The notes under the pieces: generated by a model | What the model was told of the DNA's origin: nothing | What the model saw: only the letters and a program-made list of their open reading frames with translations | Databases searched by the model: none | Position numbers and translations under genes: made by a program | Shown here: positions 9,229 to 17,673 of the stretch, piece after piece | How the letters are laid out: the number at the start of each line of letters is the position of its first letter | How positions within the stretch are numbered: the stretch's first letter is position 1 | Source: Janthinobacterium rivuli | GTDB lineage: Bacteria; Pseudomonadota; Gammaproteobacteria; Burkholderiales; Burkholderiaceae_D | DNA: 64,000 nucleotides | Direction of reading: 5' to 3' | Assembly (NCBI RefSeq): GCF_029690045.1 | Contig: NZ_CP121464.1 | Span: 5,704,001 to 5,768,000, forward strand

Positions 9229-10620
9229 ATGAATATTTTCAAGATGCTGTTTGGCGCCAAGGCTGCCGCCGCGCCAGCAAGCCAACCACTGCCTGCAGCG
9301 CCCAGTGACCAGCCCTCGCTGGAAGATGAACTGAACCATTATTCCGGCTATGAACGACAGGCCGCGCTGGAACGCTGTGCCGCTCTGGACAGGACAGACC
9401 TACTGCCCTTGGTCATCGTGCGCCTCAATGACTGGGTGCCTGCCGTGCGCGATGCAGCGCGTGTCACCATGCAGCACCTATTGCCACTGGCGCCAGTCCC
9501 CCAGTTATTGCAGATACTACCGAACGTTCTGCGCCTGCGTGAAATGAGCAGGAGCGACCATGCGGACTGGCTGCAGCACTTTGAACGCACCGTACTTGAA
9601 CTGCTGAGCGTGCAAGACTTGCTCGATGGCGTCTGTGGCAAGAACGTCCATGTCGCCAGGAGCTGCTTCTACATGCTGCACCAGTACGGTCTGGGCGATC
9701 GAGCACAATACATCGGTATGGCGCTCGCCACGCGCGGAGATACGGTACTGGCAACGCAAGCGCTACGGCTGTGCGCCAGCACCGCACCCGACGTACAAAC
9801 GGCGCTATACCTCAAAGCGATGTCGTCGCCTTTCGGCCGGATACGTACCAGTGCGTTATTGTCGCTGACGCAAGCGCCTGGCGGCCAGGATATGCGCGCG
9901 CTGGCGTTGACAAGCCTGTTGGATGCCCAAGCGTCGGTACGCTACCTGGCCGTCGCCTGCCTTCAAACAATGGGAGAGGATGCACGCATCAGCTACCGCG
10001 CCATTCTGGCCAATCCGGCATCGAACACGCAGGCCATTCGTGTCAGCCTGCTGTCGCTGGGCAGCCTGCGCGCGCCAGAAGATCTTGAGCTGATTCGTGC
10101 CTTTACGCAGTCAACGCCGCCATCCGTGCGCCTGGCGGCCTACAACGCCTGGTTCAAGGCGGCGCCATCCGATAAAGACGAGATCGCCCTGCAAGCTGCA
10201 GGCGACGTAGCGCCAGGCATGCAGAAATTTGCCTGCCAAATGGTATCGCGTCAGGGTGCGTTCATTCCCTTCGCCACACTGCGCCCCTTGCTGGAAGCGA
10301 GGGGTGAGCATTATCTGCTACTACGCTACGCTTCCGGCAACAAGTGGCAATGGCTCGCGACCATCGCGCACCTGGCCCTGGCGCACGCACCACACGGGCC
10401 ACCCCAGACGTACCTGGACCATGAACTGCTGCGTTGGATCAGGGATGCTCACCGCATTACCGGTGAGCCGAATGGTCAACAGCATGACCTTCTGTCACAA
10501 GAGTACGCACAAGCAGCGCTGCGCGCGCTGTTGACAGTGCACGACGAGCAATACAGCACGTTGCTCACGCATGAACTGGCACTGCATCAGTTGACTCCTG
10601 CCAAGACCCCGCAGCACTAA
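9229..10620 (+). CDS. HEAT-repeat-like hypothetical protein
   Basis: The function of this gene is not recognised. The 463-residue product is almost wholly helical, with recurring Leu/Ala-rich helix pairs such as PAVRDAARVTMQHLL, GRIRTSALLSL and ASVRYLAVACLQTMG. These resemble HEAT or Armadillo-type repeats that form solenoid scaffolds. Residues 8-30 are Ala/Pro-rich and there is no clear signal peptide or membrane helix. Codon use is less GC-rich at third positions than in neighbouring genes. It follows the metallopeptidase by 64 bp and converges on waaA with one base between the stops. It interrupts otherwise conserved housekeeping order, so lineage-specific acquisition is plausible. Confidence 0.7.
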   Translation: MNIFKMLFGAKAAAAPASQPLPAAPSDQPSLEDELNHYSGYERQAALERCAALDRTDLLPLVIVRLNDWVPAVRDAARVTMQHLLPLAPVPQLLQILPNVLRLREMSRSDHADWLQHFERTVLELLSVQDLLDGVCGKNVHVARSCFYMLHQYGLGDRAQYIGMALATRGDTVLATQALRLCASTAPDVQTALYLKAMSSPFGRIRTSALLSLTQAPGGQDMRALALTSLLDAQASVRYLAVACLQTMGEDARISYRAILANPASNTQAIRVSLLSLGSLRAPEDLELIRAFTQSTPPSVRLAAYNAWFKAAPSDKDEIALQAAGDVAPGMQKFACQMVSRQGAFIPFATLRPLLEARGEHYLLLRYASGNKWQWLATIAHLALAHAPHGPPQTYLDHELLRWIRDAHRITGEPNGQQHDLLSQEYAQAALRALLTVHDEQYSTLLTHELALHQLTPAKTPQH

Positions 10621-10621
10621 A

Positions 10622-11896
10622 CTATCGCAGCAAAGGTTGGACGGCAGCGATAGTGCGCGGCGTGGCGCCCCGGTGCTGCGCCGCGAAGGCCAACGCCTTT
10701 TGCCCCATCGACGCCAGCTGCGCGGGATCCTGCAGCAAGGCCGACGCCTGCGCCATCAGCGCGTCGGCGTCCGCCACCCGCGCAGCACCGCCGGCAACAA
10801 TCGCCTGCTCGGTCACGAGCGCGAAATTGAAGGTGTGCGGGCCGATCAGCACGGGCTTGCCCAGGGCCGCCGGCTCGATCAGGTTTTGCCCGCCCAGCGG
10901 CAGCAGGCTACCGCCCACAAAAGCGCAATCGCAGGCCGCGTAATACGCAAACATCTCGCCCATCGAGTCACCCAGCAGCACCTGCGTACCCGCAGAAACA
11001 GTATCGCCCTTGGCCAGACCAGACCTGCGCTGCACGGCCAAGCCCTGAGCCACGACCAGTTTTTCCACCTCGTCGAAGCGCTGCGGATGACGGGGCACGA
11101 TCAGCAGCAGCGCATTCGCCGGTAGAGTGGTGCGGGCATAGGCATCGAGAATCAGCTGCTCTTCCCCTTCGCGCGTGCTGGCGCATAGCAGCACGGGACG
11201 TGCGCCGATGGCTGCGCGCAGCGCCGCCCCCGTCGCCAGCGCCGCCTCGGGCACGACGACGTCGAACTTGATGCTGCCCGTGACGACGACTTCCCGCACG
11301 CCCAGCTGGCGCACGCGATCGGCGTCGTCCTGCGTCTGCGCCGCCACCAAGGTGATGCCGCGCGCCGCATCGGCGATGAGCTTACCCAGTCTCTGCGCCT
11401 TGCCCAGCGAGCGCTGCGACAGGCGCGCATTGGCCAGCACCACGGGCACTTTGTAGCGATTGCATTGGTGGATCAGATTCGGCCACACTTCCGTCTCCAT
11501 CAGGATGCAGATACGCGGTGCGAAATGGCGGATGAAACGGGCCGGCATGGCGCCCGTGTCGTAGGGCAGATAGCTTTGCACGAGGCGCGCGCCGTGTTTG
11601 GCGAACAGGGATTTGCCCGTGGCGCGCCCCGTCGGCGTCATGTGCGTGAGGACGATGCGGCACGCAGGCCAGGCGGCCAGCAGCGCATCGATCAGCGGCT
11701 CGGCCGCGCGCGTCTCGCCGACGGAGACGGCGTGCAGCCAGATGGTGTCCGTGGCAGATGCCGGCTGGCGGCCGTAACAGCCCAGGCGCTCGCCCCAGTG
11801 CTGGCGGTAGCCGGGTTCCTGGCGTCCGCGCAGCCACAGCCGCGCCAGCACCAGGGGCAAGGCCAGCCACCAGGCGAGGGTATAAAGAAGTCGCAT
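10622..11896 (-). CDS. waaA: 3-deoxy-D-manno-octulosonic acid (Kdo) transferase
   Basis: WaaA adds Kdo to lipid IVA at the cytoplasmic face of the inner membrane, the first step of LPS core assembly. The 424-residue GT30/GT-B protein begins with a membrane-anchoring segment (residues 3-22). It has the catalytic Glu61 in LHAVSVGETRAAEPL, equivalent to the known Glu60 of enterobacterial WaaA. The C-terminal half has GGSLLPLGGQNLIEPAALG, the CMP-Kdo binding region typical of the family. It is the last gene of the phosphomannomutase-waaC-waaA operon, 18 bp after waaC. Confidence 0.95.
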   Translation of the reverse strand: MRLLYTLAWWLALPLVLARLWLRGRQEPGYRQHWGERLGCYGRQPASATDTIWLHAVSVGETRAAEPLIDALLAAWPACRIVLTHMTPTGRATGKSLFAKHGARLVQSYLPYDTGAMPARFIRHFAPRICILMETEVWPNLIHQCNRYKVPVVLANARLSQRSLGKAQRLGKLIADAARGITLVAAQTQDDADRVRQLGVREVVVTGSIKFDVVVPEAALATGAALRAAIGARPVLLCASTREGEEQLILDAYARTTLPANALLLIVPRHPQRFDEVEKLVVAQGLAVQRRSGLAKGDTVSAGTQVLLGDSMGEMFAYYAACDCAFVGGSLLPLGGQNLIEPAALGKPVLIGPHTFNFALVTEQAIVAGGAARVADADALMAQASALLQDPAQLASMGQKALAFAAQHRGATPRTIAAVQPLLR

Positions 11897-11914
11897 GTTT
11901 ATTGAATGTTAAAG

Positions 11915-12937
11915 TCAGGCGGGAGGATAGTCGGCCAGCAGGCGCCGCGCCGCGGCCAGCACTTCCGGCACGCCGGGCGGCGCGCCTTTGTCGCCCAGGT
12001 TGATGATTTTCGGCGACCAGTTGCCTTCCGTTTTCCACAGCGGCGAATCGGCATAGATTTCCACCGTCGGGCGCACAAAGGCGGCGGCGATGTGCGTCAG
12101 GCCCGTGTCAACGCCGACCACCAGCGCCGCGTGGCGCGCCAGCAGGGTGGCGTCGCCCATCGACAGTTTCGGCAGCACGCGCGCGTTGGGCAGGCCGGCC
12201 GCCAGCACTTCCGCTTCCGCCTTTTCCTTGGGCGAACCCCAGGGCAGCAAAATCGGCATCGGTGCGAGCGCCTGGCCTAGAGCGATCCAGTGTTCCGGCG
12301 CCCATTTCTTGGCGTCGCGCGCCGTGCCGTGGAAATACACGCAGTAAGGTGCTTCGCCCATCCAGTCCGGGCGCGGCTCGCTGTTCGATACTTCCGGCAA
12401 GCCGAAATCGGCCGGGGTGTCGACCGCGTAGCCGAGCGCCGCGCCGGCCACCAGTCGGCCGCGCGCCACCGCATGCGTGCGCGGGTCAAGCGGAATGCTT
12501 TTCGTGTGGAACAGGCGCGAGATGCCTTCGTAGCCGGAGCCTTCGCTGCCATTGGCCAGGCCGACCTTCTGTCCGCCCGGCGCCAGGCGCGCGGCACCCA
12601 TGATGATGCCCGTCTTGAGCAAGCCCTGGGTATCGAACACATAATCGTAATGCGTCTGGCGCAGGCTGCGGAAGAAGGCGGCGATTTCCGCGCGCGTCTC
12701 CTTCTTGCCCAGGCTCTTGCGCCAGCGCCGCAGCGCGAACGGGAAGATGGTATTCACGCGCGGGTTCAGGCGCACCAGACTCGTGTAGCCCTCTTCGACC
12801 ACCCAGTCGATGGTCGCATGCGGGAAATGGCGGGCGATGTCCGCCACCATCGGCAGGTTATGCAGCACGTCGCCCAGCGAGGATACCCGCACCAGCAGGA
12901 TTTTCAAGGGCGCCTGTGCGCCAGGTTGAGCCGCCAT
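11915..12937 (-). CDS. waaC: Lipopolysaccharide heptosyltransferase I
   Basis: WaaC attaches the first L-glycero-D-manno-heptose to Kdo in the LPS inner core. The 340-residue GT9 protein has the family N-terminus KILLVRVSSLGDVLHNLP (about residues 12-29) and the C-terminal block VVGVDTGLTHIAAAF for ADP-heptose binding. It sits between a phosphohexomutase and waaA, with gaps of 4 bp and 18 bp, which fits a core-oligosaccharide operon. GmhB at 6840-7427 contributes to the same donor sugar. Confidence 0.94.
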   Translation of the reverse strand: MAAQPGAQAPLKILLVRVSSLGDVLHNLPMVADIARHFPHATIDWVVEEGYTSLVRLNPRVNTIFPFALRRWRKSLGKKETRAEIAAFFRSLRQTHYDYVFDTQGLLKTGIIMGAARLAPGGQKVGLANGSEGSGYEGISRLFHTKSIPLDPRTHAVARGRLVAGAALGYAVDTPADFGLPEVSNSEPRPDWMGEAPYCVYFHGTARDAKKWAPEHWIALGQALAPMPILLPWGSPKEKAEAEVLAAGLPNARVLPKLSMGDATLLARHAALVVGVDTGLTHIAAAFVRPTVEIYADSPLWKTEGNWSPKIINLGDKGAPPGVPEVLAAARRLLADYPPA

Positions 12938-12941
12938 GCTG

Positions 12942-14336
12942 TCAGAACGGCAGTTCGGCGTCTGGCTTGGCGGCCAGGATCACGCTCTTGAACTGTCCCT
13001 GGATGCGCGCCAGGGCTGCCGGCGTTTCCGCTTCGAAGCGCATGACGATCACCGGCGTGGTGTTCGACGAACGGGCCAGGCCGAAGCCGTCCGCGTATTC
13101 CACGCGCAAGCCGTCGATGGTGATGATCTGTTCATTGCCGGGGAAGACGGCGTCGCGGCGCAGCATGTCCATCAGCGCGACGTTCTCGCCTTCCTTCAGT
13201 TCCAGGTGCAGTTCCGGCGTGCTGTCGGACTGCGGCAGGGAGTTCAGCAGGGCCGAAGGATCCGCTTCGCGCGTGAGGATTTCCAGCAGGCGGGCGGCCG
13301 AATACAGGCCGTCGTCGAAACCGTACCAGCGGTCCTTGAAGAAGATATGGCCGCTCATTTCGCCGCCCAGCGGCGCGCCCGTTTCGCGCAGCTTGGCTTT
13401 CACCAGCGAGTGGCCCGTCTTGTACATCAGCGGCACGCCGCCATGCTTGCTGATCCACGGCGCCAGGTGGCGCGTGCATTTCACGTCGTACAAAATCTGC
13501 GCGCCAGGATGGCGGGTCAGCACGTCGGCGGCAAACAGCATCATCTGGCGGTCGGGGTAGATGATCTGGCCATCCTTGGTGACCACGCCCAGGCGGTCGC
13601 CGTCGCCATCGAAGGCGATGCCGATTTCGGCATCCGTCTCGGCCAGGCAGCGGATCAGGTCTTGCAGGTTTTCCGGATGCGCCGGGTCCGGGTGGTGGTT
13701 CGGGAAATTGCCATCGACTTCGCAGAACAGTTCGATGACGTCGCAACCCATGCCGCGGAACAGGTCGCCCGCGAACGCGCCGGCCACGCCATTGCCGCAG
13801 TCGACGGCGATCTTGATCGGGCGCGCCAGCTTGACGTCGCCCAGGATGCGCTCGATGTAGGCGGCGCGGATATCGTGCGTGGCATAGGTTCCCGGGTTGG
13901 CAACGTCCTTGGCGCTGGCGCTGCCGTCGTGCGCGACGATGCTGTGGTACAGGGCCTGGATCGCTTCGCCGTGGATCGCTTCACCGGCCAGCACCATCTT
14001 GAAGCCGTTGTAGTCGGGCGGATTGTGGCTGCCCGTGACCATGATGCCGGAGCGCGTATCGAGCACGTTCGTGCCGAAGTACACCATCGGCGTGGCCACC
14101 ACGCCCAGGTCGATCACGTCGACGCCTGCCGCTTGCAAGCCCTGCGCCAGCGCCGCCGTCAATTCCGGTCCCGACAAACGGCCATCGCGGCCGATCACGA
14201 CCCGCTGCTCGCCCTTGGCCAGGGCGGCCTGGCCAAATGCCTGGCCGATCTTGTGCGCCACGCTGGCATCGAGGGTTTTAGCGATGATGCCGCGAATATC
14301 GTAGGCCTTGAAGATCGTTCTGGACAATGGAAGCAT
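12942..14336 (-). CDS. Phosphomannomutase/phosphoglucomutase (AlgC/ManB-like)
   Basis: This enzyme interconverts hexose 6- and 1-phosphates to feed nucleotide-sugar synthesis for LPS and exopolysaccharide. The 464-residue alpha-D-phosphohexomutase has the catalytic phosphoserine Ser103 in TGSHNPPDYNGFK. It also has the metal loop DGDGDR (about residue 245) and the sugar-binding GGEMSGH segment (about 322-328). The N-terminus FKAYDIRGI is typical of the bifunctional PMM/PGM group. It leads the waaC-waaA operon. Sequence alone does not separate mannose from glucose preference, so no gene symbol is given. Confidence 0.92.
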   Translation of the reverse strand: MLPLSRTIFKAYDIRGIIAKTLDASVAHKIGQAFGQAALAKGEQRVVIGRDGRLSGPELTAALAQGLQAAGVDVIDLGVVATPMVYFGTNVLDTRSGIMVTGSHNPPDYNGFKMVLAGEAIHGEAIQALYHSIVAHDGSASAKDVANPGTYATHDIRAAYIERILGDVKLARPIKIAVDCGNGVAGAFAGDLFRGMGCDVIELFCEVDGNFPNHHPDPAHPENLQDLIRCLAETDAEIGIAFDGDGDRLGVVTKDGQIIYPDRQMMLFAADVLTRHPGAQILYDVKCTRHLAPWISKHGGVPLMYKTGHSLVKAKLRETGAPLGGEMSGHIFFKDRWYGFDDGLYSAARLLEILTREADPSALLNSLPQSDSTPELHLELKEGENVALMDMLRRDAVFPGNEQIITIDGLRVEYADGFGLARSSNTTPVIVMRFEAETPAALARIQGQFKSVILAAKPDAELPF

Positions 14337-14428
14337 GGTGTGGGCGGTATAAGAGGGTCAAATAGGGAAGCCTGGCAAGGCGCGGCGCGCGGCTGACAGC
14401 CGTGCCACTGCGCCAGGAGTATACCGAA

Positions 14429-14737
14429 TTATACGCGCAGCAGATCGATCGACTTGCCCGATTCCACCCACTGTTTGACCCACAGCGGCTGGCGGCCACG
14501 GCCAGTCCATTGCTCGGCCGCATTGTCAGGATGGCGGTAACGCACGGCGACTTTGCCCGTGCGCGGGTGCAAGCCATCGAGTATCAGCTGTTTCAACGGA
14601 ATGCCCGCCTGCTGCGCGATGGCCATGATCTGTTCGCGCGCCTTGTTCAAGTCTTCGCGCTCGCGGCCATTCAATTCCTGCTTCACATTATCTTCCAGTT
14701 TGCGCAATTCCAGCATCGTCAGCGTCGACAGATCCAT
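14429..14737 (-). CDS. H-NS family nucleoid-associated protein
   Basis: This 102-residue protein has an N-terminal helical oligomerisation region (residues 1-50, LTMLELRKLEDNVKQEL). The C-terminal DNA-binding motif reads YRHPDNAAEQWTGRGRQPLWV (about residues 66-86), the beta-proteobacterial H-NS/BpH3 signature. Such proteins bind AT-rich curved DNA and silence acquired genes. The upstream 400 bp is AT-rich, which fits autoregulation. A strong ribosome-binding site (AAGGATG) precedes the ATG. It is transcribed divergently from apaH. Confidence 0.93.
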   Translation of the reverse strand: MDLSTLTMLELRKLEDNVKQELNGREREDLNKAREQIMAIAQQAGIPLKQLILDGLHPRTGKVAVRYRHPDNAAEQWTGRGRQPLWVKQWVESGKSIDLLRV

Positions 14738-15145
14738 TGGTACATCCTTTATATTAATTTAAATAATAAAATCACGTGGAATATACTACATTGCATAAAT
14801 ACCTGCGCACCATTGCATAATCCATCGCCAATTGAATCACGACTCCCGATTTATTTGGCGGCCCAACATTAAGATTAAATGAAGAATATGCAGGAAGCGT
14901 GCGTGGAGGTAAATAAACATGGATGAAATGGCATTCCGGCATGCCTGAGCGGCGTGCCGCAAGATAATGACCGATATATGACAGCGGAAAGTTCCACCCA
15001 ATTAAATCCCCCTGCGGCCATAATCGGCGCCCTTATTTTCTTCCGCCGGCCAGACTCGCAATCGGGAAACCGCCAGCAATACAGCCGACGCCAATGGGCC
15101 GGCATGCTTATAATGCAGGCGCGTAGTTCACTTCACCCGGCACAT
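14738..15145. other. AT-rich divergent intergenic region, H-NS gene to apaH
   Basis: The 408 bp contain no convincing gene. The part next to the H-NS gene (about 14745-14880) is strikingly AT-rich for this genome, with runs such as TATATTAATTTAAATAATAAAA. It probably holds that gene's promoter and an H-NS-type autoregulatory site. The apaH reading frame stays open upstream to 14954, but that stretch shows no ApaH similarity. A TATAAT element lies at 15109-15114 near apaH. Confidence 0.6.
15109..15114 (+). promoter_or_regulatory. Probable -10 element of apaH
   Basis: A perfect TATAAT lies 31 bp upstream of the apaH ATG at 15146. A TG dinucleotide sits shortly before it, but no good -35 hexamer is present. 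The position would give a 5' leader of about 25 nt. Confidence 0.5.
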
Positions 15146-15985
15146 ATGAAAACTTACTTTATCGGCGATCTGCAAGGCTGCCATGCACAAACCGTCGAAC
15201 TGATCGAACGGATCCAGGCGGCAGCCGATGGCCCCTACCACCTGCTGTTCGCGGGCGACTTGATCAATCGCGGCCCGGCCTCGCTGGCCACCCTGCGCCA
15301 CGTTTACGCGCTGGCGCGGCAGGGCCTGGCCGACAGCGTCCTGGGCAACCATGACTTGCACCTGCTGGCCGTGGCCAACGGCATCCGCCCCGAGCATGCG
15401 TCCGATACGCTGGCCGAGATCCTCGACGCGCCCGACCGCGACGAGTTGATCAACTGGCTGCGCCAGCGGCCATTGGCGCTGGAACACGACGGCCATGTCC
15501 TCGTGCATGCGGGCCTGCTGCCGCAATGGAGCGCGGCCCAGGCCCTGTCCCTGAGCGGGGAAGTGTCCGCCATGCTGCGCAGCGACGGCTGGGTGGCCTT
15601 CCTGCGCACCATGTACGGCAACGAGCCGGCCGCCTGGCGCGACGACCTGCAGGGCGCCGACCGGCTGCGCTGCATCGTCAACGCGATGACGCGGCTGCGT
15701 TTTTGCACGCCGGACGGCGTGATGGACTTCAAGATGAAGGAAAGCGGCAGCCCGCCACCGGGCTCCGGCCTGCTGCCGTGGTTCGACGTGCCGGGACGGC
15801 GCAGCGCCGGCGACACCATCGTCTTCGGCCACTGGTCGGCGCTGGGACTGCAGTTGCGGGAGCACCTGATCGGCCTTGACAGCGGCTGCGTCTGGGGTGG
15901 AAAACTGTCAGCCGTGTGCCTGGAAGACCGCTCCTTGCTGCAGGTCGATTGCCCCGCCTTCCAGCAGCACAGCGGCAAGCGCTAA
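15146..15985 (+). CDS. apaH: Symmetrical bis(5'-nucleosyl)-tetraphosphatase
   Basis: ApaH hydrolyses Ap4A to two ADP and limits alarmone accumulation in the cytoplasm. Counted from the ATG at 15146, the protein has 279 residues, almost exactly the length of enterobacterial ApaH. The metallophosphatase motifs are present: GDLQGC (7-12), GDLINRG (about 40-46) and GNHD (about 69-72). I chose 15146 because [11 protein letters not shown] is the family N-terminus. The downstream end is followed by an AraC-type gene on the same strand. Confidence 0.95.
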   Translation: MKTYFIGDLQGCHAQTVELIERIQAAADGPYHLLFAGDLINRGPASLATLRHVYALARQGLADSVLGNHDLHLLAVANGIRPEHASDTLAEILDAPDRDELINWLRQRPLALEHDGHVLVHAGLLPQWSAAQALSLSGEVSAMLRSDGWVAFLRTMYGNEPAAWRDDLQGADRLRCIVNAMTRLRFCTPDGVMDFKMKESGSPPPGSGLLPWFDVPGRRSAGDTIVFGHWSALGLQLREHLIGLDSGCVWGGKLSAVCLEDRSLLQVDCPAFQQHSGKR

Positions 15986-16078
15986 ATGGCAAGCATGGCG
16001 CGCATATGCTTAGTCGAAATCGGTCGTTGGCCTTGCCGCGCGCAGCCCGTATGATGGCGCTTTTTCCTGTGCGATCCC

Positions 16079-16999
16079 ATGCATCCTGATACCGACAGAC
16101 TGGCGCGCTGGCTGCTCGGCAGCCTGGAACTCGACACCGCCGTCCTGCATGTGGGCCAGTACTGCGGCCGCTGGCGCGCTTCCACGGCGGGCCGGGAACT
16201 GGGCAGCTTCCACCTGGTGCTCGACGGCCACTGCTATCTGCACCTCGACGGGGCGGCGCCGATTGCGCTCGGCCCGCGCGACGGCGTCTTCCTGCTGCGC
16301 GACTTGCCGCACTTCCTCAGCCCCCACAGCGACCCGCTGCAGGCGGTCAGCGCGCAAGCGATGCTGCCGCTGCAAGCGTCCACGGACCAGCCGGCGACGG
16401 CGCTGGCCTGCGGCTTCTTTCAATTTCGCGGCGCCCTCTCCGCGCTGATCGTCGACTCGTTTCCGCCGTATCTGCTGATACGCGGCGACGCCCCCGCCTT
16501 CAGCGCCGCTGCCGCCCTGTTCGACCTGATCCTGGCGGAGGCGGGGGGCGACCCGGAACAGCCATCGCCCCTCATCGCGCGCCTGGTCGAACTGCTGTTC
16601 TTTTACCTGATCCGCCATGTGGCGCAGGGCGAGCAGGTGGCGGCCGGCCTGCTGTCGCTGCTGCACCAGCCCGCGTTTTCGCCGCTGCTCGAACGCATGC
16701 TCGACGCGCCCGCCGACGACTGGTCGATCGAGAACATGGCCAAGGCCGCGTGCATGTCGCGCGCCAGCTTCTGCAAGCATTTTGCCAGCGCCAGCGGCCA
16801 CTCGCCGGCCCAGTTCCTGCTCCTGCTGCGCATGAAGATCGCCGCGCGGCGCCTGCACGACGGCGTCTCCGTCGAACGCGCGGCCGAACTGGTGGGCTAC
16901 CGCTCCCACGCCGCCTTCACGCGCGCCTTCAAGCGGGTCACGGGCGAGCAGCCGGGCGCCTACCGGCGCGACCAGCGATTGCGCCAGCTGGCCAGCTGA
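16079..16999 (+). CDS. AraC-family regulator with N-terminal cupin
   Basis: The 306-residue protein has an N-terminal cupin-like sensor (about residues 20-190, opening HVGQYCGRWRAS) and a C-terminal AraC double helix-turn-helix (about 205-300). The latter includes WSIENMAKAACMSRASFCKHF and VERAAELVGYRSHAAFTRAFKRVTG. The cupin-6/AraC group commonly sits beside oxidoreductase or carboxymuconolactone-decarboxylase genes. Here it is followed 118 bp later by such a gene and an ABC importer, so it probably regulates that locus. The ligand is unknown. Confidence 0.88.
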   Translation: MHPDTDRLARWLLGSLELDTAVLHVGQYCGRWRASTAGRELGSFHLVLDGHCYLHLDGAAPIALGPRDGVFLLRDLPHFLSPHSDPLQAVSAQAMLPLQASTDQPATALACGFFQFRGALSALIVDSFPPYLLIRGDAPAFSAAAALFDLILAEAGGDPEQPSPLIARLVELLFFYLIRHVAQGEQVAAGLLSLLHQPAFSPLLERMLDAPADDWSIENMAKAACMSRASFCKHFASASGHSPAQFLLLLRMKIAARRLHDGVSVERAAELVGYRSHAAFTRAFKRVTGEQPGAYRRDQRLRQLAS

Positions 17000-17056
17000 A
17001 GTCAAGGAACGCGAAATCGCAGACGAACGAACACAAAACGACGACGCTGACGTCTG

Positions 17057-17083
17057 TTGCGTGCACGGCATGGCCGATATAAT
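17057..17083 (+). promoter_or_regulatory. Candidate sigma-70 promoter of the 17118-21576 operon
   Basis: A TATAAT at 17078-17083 is preceded by TTGCGT at 17057-17062. The 15-bp spacing is shorter than optimal. It lies 34 bp before the ATG of the first gene, which has its own AAGG ribosome-binding site at 17108-17111. This suggests that the operon starts here rather than reading through from the AraC gene. Confidence 0.45.
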
Positions 17084-17117
17084 GGCCGGGTGACTTACCA
17101 ACTTAGCAAGGTACCCC

Positions 17118-17672
17118 ATGTCCCGTCTGACGCTGCACACTCTCGATACCGCCCCGGCCGATAGCCGCCCCTTCGTGGAAAAGGCCATCGCCAACAATGG
17201 CTTCCTGCCCAACCTGATCGGCGTGCTGGCCAATGCCCCGCTGGCCCTGGAAACCTATCTGACCGTCTCCGGCATCAACGGGCGCGCCAGCTTGAGCCTG
17301 ATGGAACGCGAAGTGGTGCAGATCACGGCCGCGCGCATCCACGGCTGCGATTTCTGCATCGCCGGCCATAGCGCCATCTCGCTGAAAAAGGCCGGCCAGA
17401 CGCCGGACACGGTGCGCGCCCTGCAGCACGGCCAGCCGACGAACGACGCAAAACTCGACGCCGTCGCCGCCTTCGCCACGGCCGTCATCGCCACGCGCGG
17501 CGCCGTCAGCGACGCCGAATATCAAGCCTTCCTGGCCGCCGGCTACAACGAGCAGCAGGCGCTGGAAGTGGTGCTGGGCATCAGCCTGGCCACCCTGTGC
17601 AATTTCTCCAACAGCCTGGCCGGCACGCCCGTCAATCCGCAATTGACGCCCTACCTGCCTGGCGCCGTCTGA
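17118..17672 (+). CDS. Carboxymuconolactone decarboxylase/AhpD-like protein
   Basis: This 184-residue all-alpha protein carries the AhpD-type redox motif, Cys77 and Cys80 with His84 in HGCDFCIAGHS. That predicts disulfide-based peroxidase activity rather than true decarboxylation. It opens a tight operon, with the next gene starting 1 bp after its stop. The downstream genes encode a flavoprotein of acyl-CoA dehydrogenase type and an ABC importer, so it may remove peroxide made by the flavoprotein or act on an imported compound. That role is inference; the family call is solid. Confidence 0.9.
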   Translation: MSRLTLHTLDTAPADSRPFVEKAIANNGFLPNLIGVLANAPLALETYLTVSGINGRASLSLMEREVVQITAARIHGCDFCIAGHSAISLKKAGQTPDTVRALQHGQPTNDAKLDAVAAFATAVIATRGAVSDAEYQAFLAAGYNEQQALEVVLGISLATLCNFSNSLAGTPVNPQLTPYLPGAV

Positions 17673-17673
17673 C

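Noticed and set aside
14954..15145. An N-terminal extension of apaH
   Set aside because: The extra 64 residues have no similarity to ApaH and overlap AT-rich regulatory DNA; the ATG at 15146 gives the exact family length.
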